NCBI RefSeq assembly: GCF_025370875.1
Contig: NZ_JAMXFD010000001.1
Span: forward strand, 224,182-288,181
Length of the DNA: 64,000 bases
Reading direction: 5' to 3'
Source: Laspinema palackyanum D2c
GTDB taxonomy: Bacteria; Cyanobacteriota; Cyanobacteriia; Cyanobacteriales; Laspinemataceae
Shown here: piece by piece, positions 37,256 to 45,403 of the stretch
How the letters are laid out: each line of letters begins with the position of its first letter
Position numbering within the stretch: the first letter of the stretch is position 1
Notes under the pieces: model-generated
What the model was told of the DNA's origin: nothing
Databases searched by the model: none
Seen by the model: the letters and a program-made list of their open reading frames with translations, nothing else
Position numbers and translations under genes: made by a program

Positions 37256-38224
37256 ATGAGTATCATCAGTAGATGCCCCGTAGCGGGCGAAACAGACTTA
37301 CAACAGATTGCTGATCTAGTGAAAACCTGTGAAGTCGATGGTTTACTAGACGAAGATAAATCAATCGCAGATCTTAAATGGATCGTTACCACCTCATCGG
37401 TCCGGTCCCGGCGTTTATGGAAAGACTCGAACGGTCACCTGCGAGGATTTGGACAACTTTGGATACCTGAACCGGACGAAGGACTCGATGGATATTTGTG
37501 GTTCTACGTTGACCCCAAAGATTCCCTGCAAAATAGCTTTACCGATGGCATTATTCCTTTAGAAACCGAGATTTTAGATTGGGCAGAAAATCGCCTGCGG
37601 GAGATTGGCAACAAGAGTGGACTGAGTATCCACTTACATACCAAAACTCGCGCCGAAGCCTTAGTTAGAATTTCCAGCCTAGAACGGCATAATTTTAGCC
37701 TAGAACGAACCTTTTTGACCCTGGTTAAATCCGACCTGGAAACCCTACCCCCCCCAGAGTTTCCCCCGGGATTTACCCTGCGATCGGTAGAGGCCCCCAG
37801 AGATAATCAAGCCTGGGTAGACTTATATAACGAATCCTTTATCGACCACTGGGATCACCACGATTTAACCCTGAGTAGTTTTGAGGATTGGCAACAAGAT
37901 CCGAACTACCAACCGGAATTTGATTTAGTGGCAGTCGCCCCCAATGGCACCTTTGCCGCCCTCTGCCAAAGTTCCCTCCAAAACTCCTTACCTCATTCCA
38001 GCAAAACCGGCTGGATTAGCTGGTTAGGAACCCGCCGGGGCTTCCGCCGGATGGGGTTAGGACGTTCCATCCTCCTCGCTGCCATGCAACGACTCTACTC
38101 TGCCGGTGCAACCAGCATCAAGCTAGGGGTCGATGCCGATAGTACGACAGGTGCAACGCGCTTGTATGACGCGATGGGCTTCCATCCGGTCCAAAGTTGG
38201 CTGTCCTACGTTAAAACACTATAG
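37256..38224 (+). CDS. GNAT family N-acetyltransferase with two GNAT-like domains
   Basis: 322 residues from the ATG at 37256. The frame is open upstream to 37064, but that part crosses a hairpin and T tract and looks non-coding. The first half (about 1-150) resembles a degenerate GNAT domain. The second has FTLRSVEAPRDNQAWVDLYNESF, FDLVAVAPNGTFAALC, the acetyl-CoA loop GTRRGFRRMGLGRSILLAAMQRL (R/QxxGxG/A form) and ATRLYDAMGFHPV. Tandem GNATs of this kind include mycothiol synthase-like proteins, but mycothiol is not expected in cyanobacteria, so the acceptor is unknown. A repeat cluster follows directly. Confidence 0.82.
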   Translation: MSIISRCPVAGETDLQQIADLVKTCEVDGLLDEDKSIADLKWIVTTSSVRSRRLWKDSNGHLRGFGQLWIPEPDEGLDGYLWFYVDPKDSLQNSFTDGIIPLETEILDWAENRLREIGNKSGLSIHLHTKTRAEALVRISSLERHNFSLERTFLTLVKSDLETLPPPEFPPGFTLRSVEAPRDNQAWVDLYNESFIDHWDHHDLTLSSFEDWQQDPNYQPEFDLVAVAPNGTFAALCQSSLQNSLPHSSKTGWISWLGTRRGFRRMGLGRSILLAAMQRLYSAGATSIKLGVDADSTTGATRLYDAMGFHPVQSWLSYVKTL

Positions 38225-38230
38225 AAAACT

Positions 38231-38462
38231 GTTCAACGTCCCGACTTCAGTCGTTCTCTTCAATTGTTCGTAGTAACGACTTCAGTCGTTCCCTCCTGTT
38301 CGTAGTAACGACTTCAGTCGTTCCCTCCTGTTCAACGTCCCGACTTCAGTCATTCTCTTCAATTGTTCGTAGTAACGACTTCAGTCGTTCTCTTCAATTG
38401 TTCGTAGTAACGACTGAAGTCGTTCTCTTCAATTGTTCGTAGTAACGACTGAAGTCGTTATC
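38231..38462. repeat. AACGACT-palindrome repeat cluster C, seven copies in one direction
   Basis: Copies start at 38231, 38266, 38298, 38330, 38365, 38400 and 38435, so the period is 32 or 35 bases. Copies 1 and 4 have the flank GTTCAACGTCCC in place of GTTCGTAGTAAC. Copy 4 has one stem mismatch (AGTCATT). Copies 6 and 7 have the two central bases as GA instead of TC while the flank keeps its direction. It begins seven bases after the acetyltransferase stop. Confidence 0.92.
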
Positions 38463-38481
38463 CGATCGCCCAGGGTTCAGG

Positions 38482-38529
38482 GAGTGCAAGCATCTTGCTC
38501 CAGTCTTAGGGAGCAAGATGCTCGCACTC
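38482..38529. repeat. GAGCAAG inverted repeat, copy 2
   Basis: GAGTGCAAGCATCTTGCTCC opposed to a 20-base arm ending GCTCGCACTC, one mismatch, seven-base loop. It adjoins repeat cluster C. Confidence 0.75.
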
Positions 38530-38621
38530 TTTTCATAAGCATTTCTATAATCCATAATAAAATTTGTACCACAACCGGCGATGCCGGTGCCTGCTTGATC
38601 GGATTGGATTAACCCGCAACC

Positions 38622-39692
38622 ATGAAACAAAAAATCTGGATTCTGCTCTGCCTGCTGAGTGCGATCGCCATCATCTTAGTGAGTCTTACTCGCCATCCAT
38701 CCCCGGTATCCTTTGAGCCGCCGGATGCTCCTCTCTCACAGCAACCGGCAGATCCAGTCCCCCCCCTTCCCGAACCCAGTCCCCTCACCCTGGAGTTCAG
38801 GCGGGCTCCCGCAGTTGTCCCCAGTCGCCTGATGGCCGATTTAGAAGCATTAGCCTTTGATCGCTCAACTCCAGATAGCCGAGAACAGTCCCGAGAGTAT
38901 ATCCGCAGTCGCCTCGTAGCCGCCGGATGGGCACCGCAATCTCAACCCTTTGCAGACGGAATCAACCTGATTGCCAAAAAACCGGGTAGGAATCCTGAAG
39001 GGGGAAGTATCCTCCTCGGCGCACATTATGATACCGTTCCCGGTTCTGCCGGTGCCAGTGATAATGGCAGTGGGGTGGCGGTGTTGTTGGAAGTGGCGCG
39101 ACTGTTGCAGGACCGGCAAACTGAGCGATCGCTAGAGTTGGCCTTTTTTGACTTAGAGGAAATCGGATTACATGGCAGTTTTGCCTTTGCCAGCGATCCC
39201 AACTTAATCGCGGACTTGCGCGGTGCGATCGTGGTGGATATGGTGGGATATGCTTGTTATCAAGCGGGATGTCAGGATTATCCCAGTCAACTCCCTATTC
39301 AACCGCCTAGCGATCGCGGTGACTTTATTGCCGTTATTGGGGATACGGAACATTTACCCCTGCTGGAAGTGTTCCAGATGGAAACGGCGGCTAATAATTT
39401 ACCGCCAGTTTATACTTTACCCGTTCCCTTTAAAGGGTTATTGATTCCGGATACCCTGCGAAGTGACCATGCTCCCTTTTGGTATCATGGGATTGGGGCA
39501 GTTTTAGTGACGGATACGGGAAATTTGCGATCGCCGCACTACCATCAACCCAGTGATATACCTCAAAGCATTGATCAGCCCTTTTTTATCGGTTCCGCAC
39601 AACGGATTGCTGATGTGATTGTAACCTTATTAGAGAGTCAGGGAAGCCTAGAAACGAACTCGATTCGGACTGAGGCCAATTTGGGGATGTAA
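38622..39692 (+). CDS. M28 family metallopeptidase, membrane-anchored or secreted
   Basis: 356 residues. A signal anchor (KIWILLCLLSAIAIILVSL) and a proline-rich linker (about 25-60) precede an M28 catalytic domain. Zinc ligands and catalytic residues are in GAHYDTVPGS (His, Asp), ASDNGSGVAVLLEVARLL (Asp), FDLEEIGLHGS (Glu-Glu), and the final DHAPFWYHG with SPHYHQPSD (His). The family comprises di-zinc aminopeptidases, and this one probably acts outside the plasma membrane. The length is normal. No operon partner. Confidence 0.9.
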   Translation: MKQKIWILLCLLSAIAIILVSLTRHPSPVSFEPPDAPLSQQPADPVPPLPEPSPLTLEFRRAPAVVPSRLMADLEALAFDRSTPDSREQSREYIRSRLVAAGWAPQSQPFADGINLIAKKPGRNPEGGSILLGAHYDTVPGSAGASDNGSGVAVLLEVARLLQDRQTERSLELAFFDLEEIGLHGSFAFASDPNLIADLRGAIVVDMVGYACYQAGCQDYPSQLPIQPPSDRGDFIAVIGDTEHLPLLEVFQMETAANNLPPVYTLPVPFKGLLIPDTLRSDHAPFWYHGIGAVLVTDTGNLRSPHYHQPSDIPQSIDQPFFIGSAQRIADVIVTLLESQGSLETNSIRTEANLGM

Positions 39693-39818
39693 GCCGTTTG
39701 AATGCCAGGGAAGTAGATTTACGGATTGGGAGTGCGAGGATCTTGCTCGATTTCTTCATGTCAAACTCATAAACGATTGCTATAGAATTAAGGAGAAAAC
39801 CTAACTTGGGAATCCGTT

Positions 39819-41306
39819 ATGTTAGAAGCGCCCACTCAGATCACCCATCAGGATTTAGCCACCGAAGCGATCGCCTTGATTCGGCAAGCGGGGTGTGAGT
39901 ATGGGGAGATCCGTCTGTGTCGTTATCGCGATCGCAGTCTAACCGCACGGGATCGCTCCTTAAGTAACTTGAGCGATCGCGTGAGTGCAGGATTTGGGGT
40001 GCGGGTGTTACATCAAGGGTCTTGGGGATTTGCGGCGAGTCCCCGCAGAACAGCAGCAGAAGTTAGACGAATTGTGGCCCTCGCGGTAGAGATTGCCAAA
40101 GGCAGTCACCTCACGCAACAGACGCCGGTGAAGTTAGTCCCAGTAGAGGGATATCGAGATAGTTATAGGACCCCGATTGAAATTGACCCGTTTACCATTC
40201 CTATTGAGGAACAAGCGGATTTGTTGTTAGAGATTAATGAGCGGTTGTTAGGGTATGGCGATCGCGGGATTAAAAAAGCTTCATCTTTCCTGCGCTTTAC
40301 CCAGGAACAGAAAATTTTTGCCTCTACGGAAGGGTCGTTGATTGAACAAACGATTTACCGCAGTTATCCAGGATATAATTGTACCGCGATTGCCAATGGA
40401 GATGCCCAAAGTCGCAGTTATGAACGGCCTCCGTTGAATTGCGGCTATGAACATATTGATAGGGCAGATTTGCTGGGAGAAGTGGACCGCGTGGCAACGG
40501 AGGCGATCGCCAAAGTTCATGCTCCCAAGGGCCCTTCGGGAATTAAAACTACTTTAATCCTGAAACCCACCAATCTGTTTCTCACGATTCATGAATCCGT
40601 CGGACATCCCACGGAACTCGATCGCGTCTATGGTTATGAAGCGAACTTTGCCGGGACCAGCTTTGCCACCACCGACGGCTTAGGAAGTCTACAATATGCT
40701 GCCCCTTGGGTCAATTTTAAGGCCGATCGCACCCAACCGGGGGGACGGGGAACAATGGGATATGACGATGAAGGAGTTATATCACAAGAATGGTACGTTG
40801 TCAAGGATGGAATTTTAGTAGATTATCTCACCGATCGCGAGACGGCAGCGCGACTGGGACGAGGGAGCAGTAATGGATGTGCTTATGCGGATAGTTGGTA
40901 TAACGTGCCGATGGTACGGATTCCCAATCTCGGCTTAGAACCGGGACCGGATGGGGGGAGTCATACAGCGACTCTCGCCGAAGCGATCGCCGATACCGAA
41001 GACGGGATTTTAATTGATGGGATTGGTAGCTATTCCATCGACCAACAACGGCGGAATTTTCAATTTGGCGGGGATGCCTTTTGGCAAGTCAAAAAAGGAA
41101 AAGTTGTGGGAATGTTAAAAGATGTCACCTATCAGGCGATGACCACGGATTTTTGGAAAAGTGTGGATGCGATCGGGCCCAAATCGGAGCAGATTCAGTG
41201 TGGTACCAATCTGTGTGGAAAAGGAGAACCGATGCAGGTCGCCCAAATGACTCATGCCTGTGTCCCCGTCCGAGTTCGAGACATTTTCATTGGCGGCCCT
41301 TCTTAA
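39819..41306 (+). CDS. tldD: TldD family metalloprotease
   Basis: 495 residues. The zinc-binding HExxxH motif is present as HESVGHPTELDR near residue 263. Other TldD landmarks are RRTAAEVRRIVALAVEIAK, GTMGYDDEGV, GILVDYLTDRETAARLG, SNGCAYADSWYNVPMVRIPNL and a C-terminal GKGEPMQVAQMTHACVPVRVRDI. With the metal-free TldE/PmbA partner (45404-46750) it forms a heterodimer that degrades small unfolded peptides and, in some bacteria, matures peptide antibiotics. Here the partner lies four kilobases downstream on the same strand. Confidence 0.9.
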   Translation: MLEAPTQITHQDLATEAIALIRQAGCEYGEIRLCRYRDRSLTARDRSLSNLSDRVSAGFGVRVLHQGSWGFAASPRRTAAEVRRIVALAVEIAKGSHLTQQTPVKLVPVEGYRDSYRTPIEIDPFTIPIEEQADLLLEINERLLGYGDRGIKKASSFLRFTQEQKIFASTEGSLIEQTIYRSYPGYNCTAIANGDAQSRSYERPPLNCGYEHIDRADLLGEVDRVATEAIAKVHAPKGPSGIKTTLILKPTNLFLTIHESVGHPTELDRVYGYEANFAGTSFATTDGLGSLQYAAPWVNFKADRTQPGGRGTMGYDDEGVISQEWYVVKDGILVDYLTDRETAARLGRGSSNGCAYADSWYNVPMVRIPNLGLEPGPDGGSHTATLAEAIADTEDGILIDGIGSYSIDQQRRNFQFGGDAFWQVKKGKVVGMLKDVTYQAMTTDFWKSVDAIGPKSEQIQCGTNLCGKGEPMQVAQMTHACVPVRVRDIFIGGPS

Positions 41307-41719
41307 AGAAGGGTGGAGTCAACTCCCCGAATCCATGAAACCCGGTTGCTGAATTCATCAAAAATGGAGCAAGCGGTAGGGACTGTTCCCCAGTCCCCAT
41401 TCTGTGAGTCACCGGGAAGAAAAAGGTCGGTCCTCTGTGGCCAGAAAATACCAGAGGCCCGACTCAATTTATCAAAAATTCAAAAAAACAGGGAGACAAG
41501 GGCAGAGATTGCGGATAGAATCAGAGTAATAAAACTCGCTTGAGCCCAAAATATAGGAGTAACCTGACCCCGAGCAGCAAGCACAAAAAACAACTGAAAT
41601 AAGACCCAGAGAAACCCTCGCTTTTGAACCTTACCGTCCGGCCATACCCGACGACTATAAAAAAAAGCGGTTTTCTTCAGATTTCCCTTAAAAATGTTAT
41701 TCAATAAAAACACCGATTG
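41307..41719. other. Intergenic region before the GGDEF-EAL gene
   Basis: About 410 bases. A minus-strand frame (41480-41728) could encode 82 residues with two hydrophobic stretches and overlaps the next gene's start; it has no recognisable family and may be a remnant. No terminator that I trust. Confidence 0.35.
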
Positions 41720-44602
41720 ATGCCACAACTAAAACTCAGCGATTCCATACTCAATCGCCAAGAACTAGCGTCGTTGGATGTGTTGGTTTCCCCCATCTGG
41801 ATTTGGGACTTGGACCAAAATCAGGTGTGGTGGGCAAACGCTGCGGCCCTAAGTCTGTGGGGGGTAAAAAGCATAGCAAAACGGCCCGAAGGAACTTGGA
41901 GTAACCCATTTGACGAGAATTCAAGCGGGATTGAACTCGACCTAGAACAATTAGAGCAGGGTACAACAGTGGTGAAACAATGGACCTTTCAAGCGGATGG
42001 TGAACCCGTATCCATTCGATGTGCTTGTTCGGGAATTCGGATTGAATCGGGAAGAATGGGGGTGTTAGTTGAGGGAATGACGGAGGTCATGAAGCGCCAT
42101 GACTGGGAACTTTGGCGCTCAAATGAAGTGCTCAAGCAGGCAACGGTGATGATTTCTCTGTACAAAACCGATGGCACGATGGTGATGCAAAACCCGGTGG
42201 CAAAACGGTGTTATGGGGAGGGAAATAGGGAAAAAAACGCCTGGAAAGAGCGATTTGTCCAGAGTAGGGATGGGGAACGAGCGTTAGCTTGTCTTGAACA
42301 GGGGAATGTCTTTTATCATGAAACCCAGATGCAAACGTTGCAGGGGGTGCGCTGGCACGCCGTGGAGATTCGCAATGCTAAGGATCCGGTGACGGGCGAT
42401 CGCGCGATTCTGGTGAATGAGAAAGATATTACAGAACTCAAGGAAGCGGCAGTCCAACTCGAACAGCGCGATCGCCTCTTAGAAGGGGTGGCATTAGCAA
42501 CTTACGCGCTATTAACCGCCCCCAATCTATCTGAAGCGATTTCTAAGGCATTAGCTGAATTAGGAAATGCCGCCGGAGTCGATCGCGCCTACCTGGTGGA
42601 AAATTACCAAAGTCTGACCGAAGAACATCTGATGCGGATCTGCTGGGAATGGGTTGGGGAGGGGATTACTTCCTCGAAGGAGAAACCGGAATTCCAAACC
42701 CTTTCTTATGAGGAAAATTTACCGGGTTGGTATGAGACTCTCTGTGCTGGAAAAGCGATCGGTCTCAGGGTTAAAGACTTAAGTGACAATGAACGAAGGC
42801 TGTTAGAAGCCCAAGGGATTCAATCTATTTTAGTCATGCCGATCGCCATTGAAGGGCGGTTTTGGGGGTTTATCGGCTTTAACGATTGCCATTATCAACG
42901 GCAATGGTCCGAAACAGAAGAATCAATTTTGAAAGCGGCAGCGGGAAGCATTGGAGGGGCAATCGCCCGCCACCAAGCGGAGTCTAAATTGGCGACCTTG
43001 AATGCTCAGTTAGAGGCGATCGTAGAGGAACGCACCGCCAAATTAAAAGCCGCCAATGATCGACTCAGAGCGGAAATTTCTGAAAAAGCTAAAATCGAAG
43101 AAAAATTGCGCCATAATGCGTTTCATGACGCCCTAACGGAACTGCCCAACCGGACGTTATTTATGCAAGAACTGCGTCAGGAGTGGGAACGGGGGAAACA
43201 AAATCCTAACTATTTATTTGCGGTGCTATTTTTGGATCTGGATCGGTTCAAAGTGATTAATGATAGTTTGGGACATGGGGTGGGCGATCGCCTGTTGATT
43301 GAGATTGCCGAACGCCTTCGCAAGACTCTGGCAGTGCGTCCCCATAGTTTTCGACGCAATGAACACGCGATCGCCCGCTTGGGAGGGGATGAATTTGCTA
43401 TCCTCCTCAAAGATATCCGCGCCTTACGCACCGCAAGGCGGGTGGCGGAACGAATTCACGCTTGCTTAACCCGTCCTTTTGCGATCGAAGGACAAGAAGT
43501 GTTTACCAGTGTGAGTATTGGGATTGCCCTCAGTTCCCGGGGTTACGAACGCCCCGAGGACCTATTACGGGATGCCGATATCGTCATGTACCGCGCCAAA
43601 GCGCTGGGACGCTCTCGCCATGAGGTGTTTGATACCGCCATGCACGATCGGGTGGTGCGCTTGCTCAAGCTAGAAAATGACCTGCGGCGGGCCTTTTCCG
43701 AAGGAGAAAAGCGATCGGCCAATCCCCGGTTTTACCTGTCTCCCACCCCAGATTCACAGAACAATGATAGCGCAGAAGAATTGGGGATTCAGACCCCATC
43801 CCTGCCCTTTAATTCCGTCAAAAAACCCTTCGCCTTTACCTTGCATTATCAGCCGATTGTTTGCCTAAGAACCGGACGCATTGAAGGATTTGAGGCGCTC
43901 TTGCGATGGGAACATCCTGAGTTGGGGTTAGTGCCACCGGGGGAATTTATCTCCATCGCCGAGGAAACCGGCTTAATTGCCCCCCTCGGTCAATGGGTAC
44001 TCCGTGAGGCGTGCCAACAGTTGCGTCTCTGGCAAGACCAATTTCCCCAATTATTACCCTTAACCGTGGCAGTTAACCTATCGGGACGACAATTTTCCCG
44101 GGTTGATTTAATCTCACAAGTGGATCGGATTTTGGCCGAAACCGGGATCGATGGCAGTATGTTAAAGCTGGAAATTACGGAAAGCGCGATCGTGGATAAT
44201 CCCGAATTAGCCACGGAAATGCTGTTGCAGCTTAAACAGCGGAAAATTAACCTCTGCATGGATGACTTTGGCACCGGGTATTCTTCTTTGAGCTACTTAC
44301 ATCAGTTCCCCCTAGATACTTTGAAAATTGACCGTTCGTTCGTGAATCGGATTGGAGTGGAGGGAGAAAATTCCGAAATCGTGATGACAATTGTGAGCTT
44401 GGCTCACGATTTGGGCATGGAAGTAATTGCCGAAGGGGTAGAAACATCGGCCCAGTTAGAGAAACTCCAACAACTGGGATGTGCGATGGCTCAAGGGTAT
44501 CTGTTTTCACCCCCGGTTGATAGTGAACAGGCGACTCAATTGCTCATTCAGGAAGGAAAATTAGTCACCAAGTTGGTAACATTGGACAGACCCACCGGAT
44601 GA
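41720..44602 (+). CDS. Cyclic di-GMP enzyme: PAS-GAF-GGDEF-EAL
   Basis: 960 residues from the ATG at 41720; a TTG three bases earlier is less likely. Two PAS-like segments lie at about 22-122 and 130-245. A GAF domain covers about 258-418 and a coiled coil 420-463. The GGDEF domain (about 465-640) has an intact RLGGDEF at 554, consistent with diguanylate cyclase activity. The EAL domain (about 705-945) has EGFEALLRW, VNLSGRQF, LEITES, CMDDFGTGYSSL, LKIDRSF and IAEGVET, so the phosphodiesterase site also looks intact. Cytoplasmic. The sensory ligand is unknown. Confidence 0.93.
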   Translation: MPQLKLSDSILNRQELASLDVLVSPIWIWDLDQNQVWWANAAALSLWGVKSIAKRPEGTWSNPFDENSSGIELDLEQLEQGTTVVKQWTFQADGEPVSIRCACSGIRIESGRMGVLVEGMTEVMKRHDWELWRSNEVLKQATVMISLYKTDGTMVMQNPVAKRCYGEGNREKNAWKERFVQSRDGERALACLEQGNVFYHETQMQTLQGVRWHAVEIRNAKDPVTGDRAILVNEKDITELKEAAVQLEQRDRLLEGVALATYALLTAPNLSEAISKALAELGNAAGVDRAYLVENYQSLTEEHLMRICWEWVGEGITSSKEKPEFQTLSYEENLPGWYETLCAGKAIGLRVKDLSDNERRLLEAQGIQSILVMPIAIEGRFWGFIGFNDCHYQRQWSETEESILKAAAGSIGGAIARHQAESKLATLNAQLEAIVEERTAKLKAANDRLRAEISEKAKIEEKLRHNAFHDALTELPNRTLFMQELRQEWERGKQNPNYLFAVLFLDLDRFKVINDSLGHGVGDRLLIEIAERLRKTLAVRPHSFRRNEHAIARLGGDEFAILLKDIRALRTARRVAERIHACLTRPFAIEGQEVFTSVSIGIALSSRGYERPEDLLRDADIVMYRAKALGRSRHEVFDTAMHDRVVRLLKLENDLRRAFSEGEKRSANPRFYLSPTPDSQNNDSAEELGIQTPSLPFNSVKKPFAFTLHYQPIVCLRTGRIEGFEALLRWEHPELGLVPPGEFISIAEETGLIAPLGQWVLREACQQLRLWQDQFPQLLPLTVAVNLSGRQFSRVDLISQVDRILAETGIDGSMLKLEITESAIVDNPELATEMLLQLKQRKINLCMDDFGTGYSSLSYLHQFPLDTLKIDRSFVNRIGVEGENSEIVMTIVSLAHDLGMEVIAEGVETSAQLEKLQQLGCAMAQGYLFSPPVDSEQATQLLIQEGKLVTKLVTLDRPTG

Positions 44603-44626
44603 GTCTGGGTTAAGGGTCTAAAGGAG

Positions 44627-44790
44627 TGGTTCAAGGGCGCGATCGCTGGTCTTGATCAGCCAAATACACCGCCACTAAAAACTCCTGTGCCGAAACCTTT
44701 TGATTCAAAGAACCCTCCATAATCGCCTGTTTAACCTGACTGGCTAATTGACGACCAATTTTCCCTCGCGCCTCGGGGTGCGATCGCCTA
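44627..44790 (-). pseudogene. C-terminal gene remnant
   Basis: On the minus strand a frame of about 50 codons reads HPEARGKIGRQLASQVKQ, then a helix EGSLNQKVSAQEFLVAVYL, and ends ADQDQRSRP before a stop. It is closed upstream by an in-frame stop and has no start codon before the middle, so it looks like the surviving tail of a lost gene. The codon pattern seems protein-like. Family unknown. Confidence 0.4.
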
Positions 44791-44943
44791 GGAAATCAAA
44801 CCGATGATTGCTGCGGGAGACAAGAAACCGAGTTTCTCACCGCTACCTCATGGGAAATTTAAGAGGGATAAAGGAGGGCGATCGGGCTGTTTCACCCCTG
44901 TCAGATTGTGGTATTGTAAAGTTATCCCAATTGGTGATTAGCG

Positions 44944-45186
44944 ATGGAAGGATCCGTAAGTCTTCACATTCCCCAAGAACTCCTAGAAAGCGCCCAACGC
45001 CTGAGCAGTCCTGATGAAACCTTAAATGATGTCGTTATCCTGGCATTGGAGCAGGAAGTGCGACGTCGAAAAGGATTAGCTGCCCATCAAAAAATTCTAG
45101 CCTTCCACAAAGAATTACCGCCTCAACCGGATGATACCGAATTGATTCATCAGATTAGAGAAAGCGAAGGACGAGAGGATTTATAA
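44944..45186 (+). CDS. Small ribbon-helix-helix-like antitoxin-type protein
   Basis: 80 residues. An N-terminal beta strand SVSLHIPQELLESAQRL leads to a helix ETLNDVVILALEQEVRRRKGLAAHQKILAF, the layout of ribbon-helix-helix DNA-binding antitoxins. An acidic flexible tail follows (PQPDDTELIHQIRESEGREDL) that could bind a toxin. No toxin gene follows on the same strand before 45404, so it is solitary here. Function inferred from pattern only. Confidence 0.6.
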   Translation: MEGSVSLHIPQELLESAQRLSSPDETLNDVVILALEQEVRRRKGLAAHQKILAFHKELPPQPDDTELIHQIRESEGREDL

Positions 45187-45403
45187 TCATCTTTCGCTAT
45201 CCGGATTTGAGGAGTTTTTTTAATCTCCAATTTTATCTAAAATTTAATCTTACTGACCAATTTATAAGCGTTAATTGTTGACTTTAGGCAGGTAAGCCAT
45301 ATATCTTGACTGCCCTTTAAACAGAAGCAAAAACGTAAATCTACCCCATGATTATCTGCCAAGATGATAAAATAAACTATCAGCTCTCAAGTTTTAAAAT
45401 TTT
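45187..45403. other. Intergenic region, nothing recognised
   Basis: AT-rich. No remnant of a toxin after the antitoxin-like gene and no repeat. Confidence 0.4.

Noticed and set aside
41480-41728. Minus-strand 82-codon frame with two hydrophobic stretches
   Set aside because: It overlaps the GGDEF-EAL start and has no family or ribosome site; at best a remnant.
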